Shown piece after piece: positions 1-8,408 of a DNA stretch of 62,333 nt. Position numbers and translations under genes: made by a program. The stretch's first letter is position 1, and each line of letters opens with the position of its first letter. The notes under the pieces were generated by a model. The model saw only the letters and a program-made list of their open reading frames with translations, searched no databases and was not told the DNA's origin. The stretch comes from Gemmataceae bacterium (GTDB lineage Bacteria > Planctomycetota > Planctomycetia > Gemmatales > Gemmataceae): positions 1 through 62,333 of the forward strand of contig SIAQ01000014.1 of the NCBI GenBank assembly GCA_009697105.1. The letters are read 5' to 3'.

Positions 1-447
1 GAAAAGAAAGCGCAGGCACCCAGTCTGCGCGCGCTTGCCCAGCTACCTTAAATATTAAGGAAGACCTGCGGAGACCGCGCTGAGGTGATCCTAACACAGG
101 CTGATCGATACGCAAAGTCAGTTGTGAAAGATTTTGGATGTCGATCATGTTGCTCATGCCAAAAAGGATGAGCGAGATGAGCGACATCCAACTTAGGTTA
201 CTTCCGGTTCCGACGTAAATCGCCGATATTTGCGTAAAGCGAAAAACAATCCGAGGCAATAATCCGCATACACGCCTTGTCTTCCGCAGATTTGGCCAGC
301 CACTCCCCGCACGTCGATTAGTATTCCGTAATAAACAAAAACCGATTCCCGATGGGCTAGAAACGCGGTATTGCATGCTATGGTTTAGCAGGCAGGGAAG
401 GCACGCAGCAATCACGCAGCTATCAAAGGCCCAATTCGGACTCGTCT
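1..447. other. Leading region without a recognisable gene
   Basis: I see no convincing coding sequence here. A short AT-rich palindrome (ccttaaatattaagg) lies near positions 47-61. The last 80 bases lead into the FHA gene at 448, and only a weak GGA-type ribosome binding site precedes that start. Confidence 0.4.
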
Positions 448-931
448 ATGGAAGCCAAACAACCCAACGGAGCCTTGATCCCCAAAGGCGGCGGCGACAA
501 CATTCCGCTCACTCGCTCGCCGCTCACCATCGGCCGACGGGATTCCTGCGATATCTGCTTGCAATTCTCCAATATTTCCGGCAAACATTGCGAGTTAACT
601 TTACAAGAGCGGCTTCTGGGTTCTGCGCGATCTCGGCAGCACGAATGGCGTGAAAGTCAACGGCGACCGCACCGAGAAGAAAGTCCTTCAAGATGGCGAC
701 ATCGTAACGATCGGCAAACGAGTATTCACTATCCAATTTGAAGAGGCAGGCAGACCGAGCGACCTCGAGGAGTTCGCAGACGAAGTCGCGGCCATATTCC
801 AGCAGTCATTGCTCGAAAAGGCCGGTCTGGTGCATCCACCACGTAATAGCACCGGCCGCAAGTCCAAGTCCTTGGCGAATCCGCTCAAACCTCAGGAAAA
901 TATCGAGTTCGGCGAGGATGAGGATGATTGA
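448..931 (+). pseudogene. FHA-domain protein, disrupted by a +1 frameshift
   Basis: Forkhead-associated domains bind phosphothreonine peptides and usually act in Ser/Thr kinase signalling. The first frame starts at 448 and gives the N-terminal half of an FHA domain (TIGRRDSCDICLQ, then ISGKHCEL). The second half (WVLRDLGSTNGVKVNGDR, then GDIVTIGKRVFTI) is in another frame. Removing one T from the TTT run at 600-602 joins them into a continuous domain with the expected GR, S/GxxH and NG landmarks. The reconstructed protein is about 160 residues, with an acidic, disordered tail ending EFGEDEDD. It resembles the intact FHA protein at 60298-60750. It converges on the CPBP gene 9 bases downstream. 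Either a true single-base insertion or a sequence error could explain the break. Confidence 0.8.
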
Positions 932-939
932 CCGCCGCA

Positions 940-1677
940 CTACCAATATCGTTCGAGCATGACATATCCAATCGCCATGATCGCAACGTCGATCAAGCAA
1001 TGGCTCAACCACGGCGCGTACAGCGATTCGCTGCGGGCATAAATCCACGCCCACACGCCACCGCCGACCGCTACGCCGAGCGAGAACGGCAATGCCAGTG
1101 TAATGATGTCATTCGGAAAGTAGACGCACACGATCACGACGTGGTGCGCCATGAAGCCCAGACTTGACAGCACGATCGCCGACCACATCGACACATGACG
1201 CCTCAACCATCCGAACACGAACCAGCGCCAATAATACTCCTCCCCAAGCGAATGCACGCAGCAAATGAATACGCCCATGCCGACGTACGCTGCCGGCGTC
1301 GTTTGCTTGAATTGGGTCAGGCGATGCCAAATCATCTCTGGCGCCGTCACCGCGAAGGCAGGCATGTCGCGTAGTACGAACTGGTATAGGCACACCATCG
1401 CGACAGCAACGATCGTCGCAAACCCGATCGCCATCGGTAGGCCACGCCAAGTCGGCCAGGCGAAGCGGATGGCCTGGCGCTCAAACCAAAACACGAATAA
1501 GGCGGGAAAGAGAAACTGCACTACCTTGCTCGAAACATACGCAATCCTCACCGCTGGGTTTTCGTCGCCGGCAGGCTCATCCAGAATGACGAAGTAGATC
1601 ATCGCCATTGCCAGCGGGAATAACGATGCAATGGCAATGGCAGTGAGGTCACGGGTGCGATGTGGTGTCGGGGTCAT
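940..1677 (-). CDS. CPBP-family intramembrane metalloprotease (CAAX protease/abortive-infection type)
   Basis: A 245-residue, largely hydrophobic protein with several predicted membrane helices. The CPBP (Rce1-like) signature is visible: EEYYWR (the EExxxR motif), then GFMAHH and LSHCLID, which supply the conserved histidines. These glutamates and histidines form the intramembrane zinc/water site in the family. Bacterial members cleave membrane peptides, take part in bacteriocin immunity, or have no known substrate, so the substrate here cannot be given. It follows purine nucleoside phosphorylase on the same strand, separated by an inverted repeat that may end the upstream transcript. Confidence 0.85.
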   Translation of the reverse strand: MTPTPHRTRDLTAIAIASLFPLAMAMIYFVILDEPAGDENPAVRIAYVSSKVVQFLFPALFVFWFERQAIRFAWPTWRGLPMAIGFATIVAVAMVCLYQFVLRDMPAFAVTAPEMIWHRLTQFKQTTPAAYVGMGVFICCVHSLGEEYYWRWFVFGWLRRHVSMWSAIVLSSLGFMAHHVVIVCVYFPNDIITLALPFSLGVAVGGGVWAWIYARSESLYAPWLSHCLIDVAIMAIGYVMLERYW

Positions 1678-1706
1678 TGGACCGGTCCAAGCTAGAGGAT
1701 TTCGTT

Positions 1707-1749
1707 GTTTACGTTTAGCGTTCGCATGGTGCCATGCGAACGCGTAAAC
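1707..1749. repeat. Inverted repeat, family A (TTTAGCGxTCGC core)
   Basis: Arms gtttacg...cgtaaac surround a central gcgttcgcatggtgccatgcgaacgc palindrome. It lies between two same-strand genes and could fold as a terminator hairpin. Its core resembles the repeats at 13268, 33500 and 57603. Confidence 0.75.
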
Positions 1750-1758
1750 ATGAGGGCG

Positions 1759-2580
1759 CTAAACACATGCAACGATTCGCCGAACCAGCACGCGCAGCTT
1801 CTTCTCGGTGGCGTTGGCCGTCGCGATGATGTCCGGCAAATGGGCCGGTTCAAGCGCGTCGGGCAGGCACATGTCGGTGATGATCGAGAGGCCCAGTATC
1901 CGCATGCTCGAATGCAGGCCGACGATCACCTCGGGCACTGTCGACATGCCGACAACATCCGCGCCGATTGCTCGCAGAAAGCGATACTCCGCGCGTGTTT
2001 CCAAGTTCGGCCCAGCAACCGCAACGAAGACGCCCTTATGCACGACGATCTTTTCCTCCAGCGCGATTTGCTGGGCCTGGCGAATTAATTCGTGGTCGTA
2101 GGGATAGCACATATCAGGAAAGCGCACACCAAGGCGGTCGTCGTTTTTGCCGATCAGCGGATTGTCGCCCAGGAGGTTGATGTGATCCTCGATGAGCATG
2201 ATGTCGCCTTTGTTCCACTGCGGGTTCATGCCGCCGCAGGCGTTGGAGACGATGAGCACGTCGCAGCCCATCGCCTTCATGACGCGAACGGGGAAGGTGA
2301 TTTGTTGGAGGGTATAGCCTTCGTAGAAATGGAATCGGCCCTCCATCGCCATCACCGGTTTGCCGCCGAGCGTACCACACGCCAAACGTCCGGCATGGGA
2401 TTCGACGGTGGAAACGGGGAAGTGCGGGATGTCCTGATACGGAATCTTGACGGCATCCTGAATCTCCTCGGCCAGCCCGCCCAGCCCCGTGCCAAGGATG
2501 ATGCCAACCTTGGGTGAACCTGCCCAGCGTGATTGAATGAGTTTCTTGGCGTCTTGGATTTGGTCGAAGAGTTGCATCAT
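1759..2580 (-). CDS. punA: Purine nucleoside phosphorylase (trimeric class)
   Basis: Catalyses phosphorolysis of purine nucleosides to base and ribose-1-phosphate in purine salvage. The protein is 273 residues, the usual length. Visible motifs are GTGLGG (phosphate loop), [18 protein letters not shown], and [11 protein letters not shown] followed by [13 protein letters not shown]. The start was chosen at the ATG-ATG pair at 2580/2577 because AGGTGGG lies just upstream; the longer reading to 2751 adds unrelated residues. The segment that normally carries the base-specificity Asn reads [11 protein letters not shown], with Asp in its place. In related enzymes Asp there favours 6-aminopurines, so adenosine or methylthioadenosine-like substrates are possible (inference). 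Confidence 0.93.
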   Translation of the reverse strand: MMQLFDQIQDAKKLIQSRWAGSPKVGIILGTGLGGLAEEIQDAVKIPYQDIPHFPVSTVESHAGRLACGTLGGKPVMAMEGRFHFYEGYTLQQITFPVRVMKAMGCDVLIVSNACGGMNPQWNKGDIMLIEDHINLLGDNPLIGKNDDRLGVRFPDMCYPYDHELIRQAQQIALEEKIVVHKGVFVAVAGPNLETRAEYRFLRAIGADVVGMSTVPEVIVGLHSSMRILGLSIITDMCLPDALEPAHLPDIIATANATEKKLRVLVRRIVACV

Positions 2581-2607
2581 CACCCACCTGTTGAGAGTTT
2601 CAAAAAC

Positions 2608-2644
2608 GCAAGCCCCACGATGAGCGAAGCGATTGGTTGGGCTT
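2608..2644. repeat. Hairpin repeat, family I (GCAAGCCCCAC.ATGAGCG), copy 1
   Basis: The 37-base element gcaagccccacgatgagcga... can fold with aagccc pairing to gggctt. Two relatives lie at 3512-3547 (opposite orientation) and 42784-42818. It sits in the divergent gap between purine nucleoside phosphorylase and the zinc-ribbon protein. Confidence 0.7.
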
Positions 2645-2701
2645 CTTTGGTTCTCCCCACAATATACAATGACCTCACACCAACAGACAGGGAGCAAAAC
2701 C

Positions 2702-3241
2702 ATGGCGATAGCCGTCTTTTGTCCGAAATGCGAAACGCGCATCGAGATCACGAAGGACTTGGCGGATCAGCCGGTGCATTGTGGCCGATGTGGGAACACG
2801 TTCTCGCCGGGTGCTGCCGATGCATTGGACGTGGGCATTCAGGCAAAGCCCACGCCGGCCTCGCCAGCGAACAAACTAGCGTCGATCCTGTCGCCTGAGC
2901 CATCGCAGCCGCGTGCGACGGCACGATCGCCGTTCCCGGCGGTGCCGTTGTTGGTTTGCGTGGTGGGCCTGATGTTCTTTCTGTTAATCGGATCGGGCGG
3001 TTTCAACGTGTGGCTTTTGATGAATCCGAACGATCCCTGGCGTCGGCAGGTCAACGTCGAACAGGCGAACCAGCGTGCTGCCGCCGCGGAAGCGCAAGCG
3101 CAAGCCGAGGTCGCCAACGCCCGTGCCGCCGAAGCGGAGACGCAGCGCGTGCGAAAGCAGTTGCAGGATCAGATTGACGAATTGAAACAGGCGATTGACA
3201 CCGCCAAGATGAAACTCGACGACATTCGGCGAAAAGAATAG
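2702..3241 (+). CDS. Zinc-ribbon, single-membrane-span, coiled-coil protein of unknown function
   Basis: A 179-residue protein in three parts. An N-terminal MJ0042-type zinc ribbon occupies residues 8-32 (CPKC...CGRC). A Ser/Pro/Ala-rich linker leads to one transmembrane helix around residues 80-105 ([17 protein letters not shown]). The C-terminal 70 residues are Ala/Glu/Gln-rich coiled coil ([20 protein letters not shown]). This architecture recurs in planctomycetes with no known function; an envelope-anchored sensor or scaffold is a guess. The ATG at 2702 is preceded by GGGAGCAAAACC, a good ribosome binding site. Just past its TAG stop the same frame stays open once the mobile element at 3265-3376 is removed (see 3377-3498), so the protein may once have been longer. 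Confidence 0.8.
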   Translation: MAIAVFCPKCETRIEITKDLADQPVHCGRCGNTFSPGAADALDVGIQAKPTPASPANKLASILSPEPSQPRATARSPFPAVPLLVCVVGLMFFLLIGSGGFNVWLLMNPNDPWRRQVNVEQANQRAAAAEAQAQAEVANARAAEAETQRVRKQLQDQIDELKQAIDTAKMKLDDIRRKE

Positions 3242-3264
3242 GTGCAGGCAGAGCCGGTCAATAA

Positions 3265-3376
3265 TGACGCCGCCGACAATACTGAATGTCCGAGGCTGAA
3301 GCGTAAGCGAGGCATTCAGACTGCCTCGCTTACGCTTCAGCCTCGGACGGAAATTTGACTTTTGTCGGGCGCGTCA
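3265..3376. mobile_element. MITE-like palindromic element, family B, copy 1 (TSD ATAA)
   Basis: A 112-bp element beginning TGACGCCGCCGACAA and ending TTGTCGGGCGCGTCA. Long internal arms (tccgaggctgaagcgtaagc and its complement) enclose a short loop. ATAA occurs immediately before it (3261-3264) and immediately after (3377-3380), an exact 4-bp target-site duplication. It encodes no protein. Relatives are at 19366-19475 and 55145-55261. The terminal repeats plus duplication point to a non-autonomous transposable element moved in trans; no matching transposase is in this window. Confidence 0.8.
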
Positions 3377-3498
3377 ATAATGTCAAACGCCAGATTTGTT
3401 GGCACGAAAGCCAAGGCTGGCTCTTCACCAAAGACGGCAAAACGATGAAACTGAACCAAGGCAAAAACGTGCTCGATTTCGAGATCAGCGATCCCTGA
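3377..3498 (+). pseudogene. Orphan coding remnant downstream of a MITE-like insertion
   Basis: After removing the element at 3265-3376 and one ATAA copy, the bases after the TAG at 3239-3241 read in the same frame for 43 codons to TGA at 3496-3498. The translation (VQAEPVNNVKRQICWHESQG, then a WLFTKDGKTMKL-like stretch and a VLDFEISDP end) looks protein-like. This suggests the zinc-ribbon gene once extended here, then gained a stop and an insertion. An open frame of this length could arise by chance, so the call is tentative. Confidence 0.35.
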
Positions 3499-3511
3499 TG
3501 AAGGGCGATTC

Positions 3512-3547
3512 ACCCCCACCAATCGCTACGCTCATGGTGGGGCTTGC
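3512..3547. repeat. Hairpin repeat, family I, copy 2 (inverted)
   Basis: The reverse complement reads gcaagccccaccatgagcg followed by tagcgattggtgggg, closely matching 2608-2644. It lies upstream of the DRG GTPase gene. Confidence 0.7.
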
Positions 3548-3587
3548 CGCCTGTTACCTGAGCCCTGACTCCTGACCCCTGGAACTT

Positions 3588-4580
3588 ATGGCAACAAACC
3601 TCACCCCCCAGTACATGGAAGCCGAAGAAGAGTACAAGAAGGCTCAGACGCCCGACGAGAAATTGGCGTGCCTGAAGAAGATGTTTCAGCTCGTGCCGAA
3701 ACACAAGGCAAGCGAGAAGCTGCAGGCCGATCTCAAGACGAAGATGGCGGATCTTCGCGACGAAATCGAGCATGAGAAGAAGCATCCGAAGAAGGTCGGC
3801 ATCAGCTACAAGTTTCCAAAGCAAGGCGCGGGGCAGTACGTCATCGTCGGGGCGCCGAACGTGGGCAAGAGCCGACTGCTCACCCGCTTCACCCGTGCCA
3901 CGCCGGAGGTCGCCGCGTATCCGTTCACGACGCGCGAGCCGCACGTCGGCATGATGGATTGGCAGGACGTTAAAATACAACTCATCGACCTGCCGCCGAT
4001 CACTGCGGATTTCATGGAAGCGTATGTCTCCACCATCATCCGCGCCGCCGACGCTGCGATTCTGATGCTCGACCTCGGCGACGACGATGCGCCATTTACC
4101 GCCGAGACGGTGCTCGAACGCTTGGCCGCCGTCAAGACGATGCTCGTTGGCGAGAAGCCGGCCCAAATCGACGACTACTCCATCGAGTACATCCGCACCA
4201 TGCTCGTCGCCAACAAGATCGACCTGCCCGGTGCTCAGGATCGGCTCGACATCATTCGTGAGATGTTCGGGCCCAAGTTCCCGATCCACGTCATCTCTGC
4301 GGAACACGGTGCCGGCATGGGGGAAATGAGCGAGGCCATCTACAAGTTCCTGAACGTCATCCGCGTCTATACGAAGCAACCAGGCAAGCCGGCTGACATG
4401 ACGTCACCGTTCACGTGTCCCATCGGCAGCACGCTGGTCGAGATGGCCGGCCTGGTGCATCGCGATTTTACGGAGCAACTCAAAAACGCTCGCATCTGGG
4501 GCAGCGGCGTTCACGACGGCCAATCCGTGGGCCGCGAGCACGTGCTGCACGACAAGGACGTGGTGGAGTTGCATGGATGA
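3588..4580 (+). CDS. DRG/Obg-type GTPase with C-terminal TGS domain
   Basis: A 330-residue GTPase. The N-terminal 80 residues are a charged helical segment. The G domain shows GAPNVGKSRL (G1/P-loop, near residue 88), YPFTTREPHVG (G2), IDLPP (G3), VANKID (G4) and ISAEHG (G5). The C-terminal 75 residues (IRVYTKQPGKP...HDKDVVELHG) form a TGS domain, as in eukaryotic and archaeal DRG proteins, which bind ribosomes or RNA. The G3 motif lacks the usual Gly (DLPP for DxxG), which may alter hydrolysis. A role in translation or ribosome quality control is inferred from the family. It converges with mazF, whose stop is 10 bases away. Confidence 0.88.
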   Translation: MATNLTPQYMEAEEEYKKAQTPDEKLACLKKMFQLVPKHKASEKLQADLKTKMADLRDEIEHEKKHPKKVGISYKFPKQGAGQYVIVGAPNVGKSRLLTRFTRATPEVAAYPFTTREPHVGMMDWQDVKIQLIDLPPITADFMEAYVSTIIRAADAAILMLDLGDDDAPFTAETVLERLAAVKTMLVGEKPAQIDDYSIEYIRTMLVANKIDLPGAQDRLDIIREMFGPKFPIHVISAEHGAGMGEMSEAIYKFLNVIRVYTKQPGKPADMTSPFTCPIGSTLVEMAGLVHRDFTEQLKNARIWGSGVHDGQSVGREHVLHDKDVVELHG

Positions 4581-4589
4581 TGCGGTTCG

Positions 4590-4940
4590 TCAGTTCTCGT
4601 CGGGATCGATCAAGGCGTAGACCTTCGCAAGCACCTCTTCGAGGACTTCGTCGTCGAGAACGCATTTTTTCTGAACGTTGCGTTTTGCCCAATCCAGGCT
4701 TTTGACCTGATCGGACAATATCACGCCAGCTACGAGTTGGCCGGGTGGAATTTTCACCTCGAAGATGTAATTTTTCTTTTGGCTAGAAATGGGACAAAAA
4801 ATCGCGAGTCGGACCTTCGCGTTGTAGCTGCTTGGAGACAAAACAACCGCTGGCCTTCGCCCCGCCTGCTCTCGGCCTTGCTGCGGGTCGAAGTCGATCA
4901 TGACCACATCACCACGCTCGGGGACGTATGAGGCTACCAT
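4590..4940 (-). CDS. mazF: MazF/PemK-family mRNA interferase toxin
   Basis: A 116-residue endoribonuclease toxin of the MazF/PemK fold. Visible family motifs are PERGDVVMIDFDPQQGREQ near the N-terminus, RRPAVVLSP, CPISSQ, and GVILSDQVKSLDW toward the end. MazF toxins cleave mRNA at short sequences when the antitoxin is lost. The gene overlaps the end of the upstream antitoxin by 7 bases (4934-4940), which suggests translational coupling and is typical of mazEF operons. Confidence 0.93.
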   Translation of the reverse strand: MVASYVPERGDVVMIDFDPQQGREQAGRRPAVVLSPSSYNAKVRLAIFCPISSQKKNYIFEVKIPPGQLVAGVILSDQVKSLDWAKRNVQKKCVLDDEVLEEVLAKVYALIDPDEN

Positions 4941-5164
4941 TCTTCAACTCCCACGGATGGTCCCGTTTCCACCTCAGCGTGCAGCGTTTCCGGAGTCACC
5001 TTATCAAGCATATCCTTCAACGAATACCGTTTGCGCACTGCCTTTGCCTTGATGACGCGAACTTCATCATCGCTTATGCGTTTGAGGATCAATAGTTGGT
5101 CGGCAAAATCTTGAAAGAGGCTGACTCGCCCCTTATTATCGGATCGCCTTGTCTTGGTATCCAT
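4934..5164 (-). CDS. mazE: MazE/AbrB-type antitoxin
   Basis: A 76-residue protein directly upstream of mazF. The segment SDNKGRVSL resembles the DNA-binding beta-hairpin of SpoVT/AbrB-fold antitoxins, and the acidic C-terminus (TPETLHAEVETGPSVGVEEW) fits a toxin-neutralising tail. I chose the ATG at 5164 because AAGGA ends four bases upstream; an ATG at 5176 is also possible. It probably binds its own promoter and MazF, but the assignment rests as much on position as on sequence. Confidence 0.8.
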   Translation of the reverse strand: MDTKTRRSDNKGRVSLFQDFADQLLILKRISDDEVRVIKAKAVRKRYSLKDMLDKVTPETLHAEVETGPSVGVEEW

Positions 5165-5210
5165 AACGTCCTTCATTTCTACAGGTGAAACGAACAGCCC
5201 ATCGGTAGTT

Positions 5211-5240
5211 TAATTTTCCCACGATCCCATCGAATGTCAA
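5211..5240 (-). promoter_or_regulatory. Possible mazEF promoter
   Basis: On the minus strand TTGACA (5240-5235) and AAATTA (5216-5211) are spaced by 18 bases, 47 bases upstream of mazE. The -35 is perfect and the -10 is weak. Confidence 0.35.
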
Positions 5241-5284
5241 GAGGGATTTTCCCACCTCATGGCCGTGGTGGGAGGCGTGCCAAT

Positions 5285-5321
5285 ATTTGTAGCCCTCTTG
5301 CCGTACGAGAGGACTACAAAT
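5285..5321. repeat. Inverted repeat with ATTTGTAG.CCTCT arms
   Basis: atttgtagccctct and agaggactacaaat form near-perfect arms around ttgccgtacg. It lies in the 400-base gap between mazE and the permease, just after a smaller hairpin (cccacctcatggccgtggtggg) at about 5250-5272. It may be a repeat-family member or a regulatory hairpin. I see no gene in 5177-5581. Confidence 0.65.
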
Positions 5322-5581
5322 CGGGTGGATGCCAGCTGCCACGCCGCCACATCGACCGCGCCATATAATCCGTCCTATGCAGCCAAATCGCGCGGCTTCG
5401 TCCGCGTGAACGGGGGAACCAACGAAGCATCAAACTTCACGGGGCGCGGATCCGAATTCGGATCAGAGCACTTTCAAGTTCTAGCCCGTCAGCTAACCTC
5501 GTCGGCGGCGTGGCACGTGGTGTGCTCGCCATTGAAAGGGCATCGGCCCCTTCGTACCATTCTTCATCCTCCACGGATTCT

Positions 5582-8236
5582 ATGACATCATCGAATACGC
5601 CCTCCGGTGCCGGCCATACGATGCGGAAGGCCGCACGTATTATCGTCGTCAGTAGCGTCATGTTTACGTTTATCTCTTACTGGCGCACCGCCGCGGTCGT
5701 GTTGTGCGACCTCGGCAGCACGGCGTTCTACATCGGCGGAATCGTCGAACAGGCTGTCGGGCCGGCGGCGCCGTGGTTCATCCTCGCCGTCATGATCTTC
5801 AGTTATGCCGTGCGTTCGGTGTATATCGAAAGCTGTTCGTTGTTCATTCGCGGCGGCGTCTATCGCGTCGTCAAAGAGGCGCTCGGCCGATTCGCCGCCA
5901 AGATCGCCGTCTCCGCGCTCATCTTCGATTACCTGCTCACCGGCCCGATCAGCGGCGTCTCGGCTGGCCATTACCTGATGGGTTTGCTGCTCGACAGTTT
6001 ACGCATCATCAACCCGGATTGGGTGATCGCGGATCACGCTCAGCGCGACATCGTCAAGTGTGGCGGCGCTGTCGCAATCGCCATGCTTATCACTCTCTAT
6101 TTCTATCGCCTCAATGTTCGCGGCATTCATGAATCGAGTGACCGCGCCCTCAAGATTATGATCGCCACCACCGTCATGGTTGCCGTCATGCTCGTCTGGT
6201 GCGGGCTCACCCTGGCAGTGAACGGGATCGCAAAGAATGACGTGACGAAGCAAACCAATTCCATGCCATTCATTCCCGACTTGTCGGTCAAGCCGAAAAT
6301 CGACGCCCATGGAAAAGAGAAGATCGACGCCGACACGAAGAAGCCGGAGATGCATCCAAGCCCGATCGGTTTTCTCCAGGACACCGCTGTCGGGCAACAA
6401 CTTCAACCGGCGGACAAGAAGATCGACTGGCTTGGTCTGATCGGCATGATGGGAATAATGATTGCCTTCGGGCATTCGATTTTAGCAATGAGTGGCGAGG
6501 AAACGCTGGCGCAAGTCTATCGGGAAGTCGAAGCGCCGAAGCTACCAAATTTCCGCAAGGCGGCGTTTATCGTCTTCATCTACAGCCTCGTCTTTACCGC
6601 AGGCATCAGTTTTCTCGCCGTGATGCTCATCCCCGAGAATCAGCGCGTCTCTGACTACTCTGAGAATCTGATCAGCGGACTTGCCATGAACATGATTGGC
6701 CCGGAGTGGCTCAGGCTGTGTCTCAACGGCTTTGTCGTCATCATCGGCTGTCTGATTCTCGCCGGGGCCGCCAACACCGCGATCATCGGCTCCAATGGCG
6801 TCCTCAATCGCGTCGCTGAGGATGGCGTCATGCCCGAATGGTTCCTCAAGCCGCACTCCAAGTTCGGCACGACTTATCGCCTGCTTACGTTAATCGTCCT
6901 GCTGCAGTTAGTGATTATCGCGCTCAGCAAAGGCGACGTACTGATTCTCGGCGAGGCGTATGCTTTCGGCGTCGTGTGGAGCTTCGTATTCCAGGGTTTG
7001 GCGATGGTCGTGCTGCGTTTCAAAGACACCAGGCCGCGCGAGTACAAAGTCCCATTCAATATCAAGATCGGCGGCGTCGAGATACCGTTCGGATTGTTGT
7101 TGATCCTGTTCGTGCTGCTCAGTGCGGCCCTCCTTAATCTTTTCACCAAACCGCTGGCGACGATATTCGGAGCGGCGTTCACAGGGATATTCTTCGTATT
7201 GTTCTATGTCTCGGAGTGGGTCCACGAGCGCCGCTTGAAGGGCGTGCATCACAAACATTTAGAACAATTCAATCAGGAAGTGGAAGACCAGATTACGGCA
7301 GAGGAACTGGGCATCGAAATGCCGTTCCGCCGGCTGGTGGCCATTCGGTCGACGCAGAATCTGTTCATGCTCGAGAAGACGCTGGCCGACACCGACGCCG
7401 ATACGACAGACATCATCGTCATGACTGCCAAGCCCGTGCCCGAAGGCGATCCGATGGGCCCGACGGGGCACCTCGACAGCTACGACCAGGAGCTGATGAC
7501 CGCCGTCGTGCAACGCGCGGAGTCGGCGGGCAAGCAAGTGCATCCGCTTATCATGCCTACGAACAATCCCGTATACGCCCTTTTACGTACCGCGCGCGAT
7601 TTGAATGTCCACGAATTGGTAATTGGCGCGTCGAACAAATTCACCGCCGATGAACAGATCGATCAAGTCGCTCTGTTGTGGATGAGTTTGCACAAGGGCG
7701 ATACTATGCCGCTCACGATTCGCATCCTCAGCAAGGATCGCGATCTGCATTTCGACCTCGGCGGCGGTAACCGCATCCCGCGCCAGGGCGAGATTAAGGC
7801 TCGCTCCATCGCCGAGCTGCGCCACGCAGGAGTCGGCGCAGACCGCGTGATTCTCGTCCAGGCGGACACCAAGAACGGGCTGGACCTGTTTCAATCGATC
7901 CTCACCGCGCTCGATCCGTTGGTCGAACTCAAAATCCTCGTTCTGCCGGCGACGGAGGAGGAAGAATCCGCCGGCGTCCAGCAAGTGATCGAGGACCAGG
8001 CTCGGCAAGTGAACCGTAAGCTGACCATCGAGCCGTTATCGGGATCGCTCGGCGAGGTGATCGTGCAACACACGCGCAAGTGCGACGCGGATATTCTTAT
8101 CCTGCCGATCTCAGATGAAATCGACCGTGCCAAGCCGCTCGCCTTGCCTAGTTGGGCGTCACACATCCTGCAAAACGCCCGCTGCCGTGTAATGCTAGTG
8201 GCCAATCCGATGCTGCCGAAAGAGCTGGCGGAGTAG
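5582..8236 (+). CDS. APC-superfamily amino-acid permease fused to C-terminal universal-stress-protein domains
   Basis: An 884-residue inner-membrane transporter. Residues 1-560 contain about 12 hydrophobic helices of the amino acid-polyamine-organocation fold, for example AARIIVVSSVMFTFISYWRT at the start and AFGVVWSFVFQGLAMVVLRF near the end. An unusually long hydrophilic loop (residues 205-270) follows the sixth helix. The remaining 320 residues are soluble, with two segments resembling UspA-like nucleotide-binding folds (VHELVIGASNKF; CDADILILPIS). Such fusions probably regulate uptake by nucleotide or stress signals. Substrate is unknown. The ATG at 5582 was chosen over a GTG at 5510 that would add a hydrophilic stretch; neither has a strong ribosome binding site. 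Confidence 0.85.
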   Translation: MTSSNTPSGAGHTMRKAARIIVVSSVMFTFISYWRTAAVVLCDLGSTAFYIGGIVEQAVGPAAPWFILAVMIFSYAVRSVYIESCSLFIRGGVYRVVKEALGRFAAKIAVSALIFDYLLTGPISGVSAGHYLMGLLLDSLRIINPDWVIADHAQRDIVKCGGAVAIAMLITLYFYRLNVRGIHESSDRALKIMIATTVMVAVMLVWCGLTLAVNGIAKNDVTKQTNSMPFIPDLSVKPKIDAHGKEKIDADTKKPEMHPSPIGFLQDTAVGQQLQPADKKIDWLGLIGMMGIMIAFGHSILAMSGEETLAQVYREVEAPKLPNFRKAAFIVFIYSLVFTAGISFLAVMLIPENQRVSDYSENLISGLAMNMIGPEWLRLCLNGFVVIIGCLILAGAANTAIIGSNGVLNRVAEDGVMPEWFLKPHSKFGTTYRLLTLIVLLQLVIIALSKGDVLILGEAYAFGVVWSFVFQGLAMVVLRFKDTRPREYKVPFNIKIGGVEIPFGLLLILFVLLSAALLNLFTKPLATIFGAAFTGIFFVLFYVSEWVHERRLKGVHHKHLEQFNQEVEDQITAEELGIEMPFRRLVAIRSTQNLFMLEKTLADTDADTTDIIVMTAKPVPEGDPMGPTGHLDSYDQELMTAVVQRAESAGKQVHPLIMPTNNPVYALLRTARDLNVHELVIGASNKFTADEQIDQVALLWMSLHKGDTMPLTIRILSKDRDLHFDLGGGNRIPRQGEIKARSIAELRHAGVGADRVILVQADTKNGLDLFQSILTALDPLVELKILVLPATEEEESAGVQQVIEDQARQVNRKLTIEPLSGSLGEVIVQHTRKCDADILILPISDEIDRAKPLALPSWASHILQNARCRVMLVANPMLPKELAE

Positions 8237-8249
8237 GAAAAAATACTTA

Positions 8250-8331
8250 ATCCCAGAGATTAGGTACTTCAAACCTCTGGGATTGCAAGATCGGATCCCA
8301 ACGGTTCGGGGTACCTCACCATTGGGCTTGG
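8250..8331. repeat. Compound inverted repeat, family G (CCCAGAG/GGTACCTCACC type)
   Basis: tcccagag...ctctggga forms one hairpin (8251-8283), followed by a ggggtacctcaccattgggctt arm. The same words occur in order at 60754-60834 and as a single arm at 37299-37330. It follows the permease stop and may end transcription. Confidence 0.6.
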
Positions 8332-8408
8332 CGTCTATTACTTGCCCAAGAAACCATCTTGACAAATTGCGTAAAACAGGCATCATCGCCGCTCCGGAAT
8401 GGAGGCCG

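Noticed and set aside
3588..4580. Identification as ribosome biogenesis GTPase ObgE
   Set aside because: The Gly-rich OBG domain is absent and the C-terminus is a TGS domain, which fits the DRG branch better.
5285..5321. Hairpin considered as a tRNA or riboswitch
   Set aside because: It is a single simple stem without a tRNA cloverleaf or any conserved aptamer core that I know.
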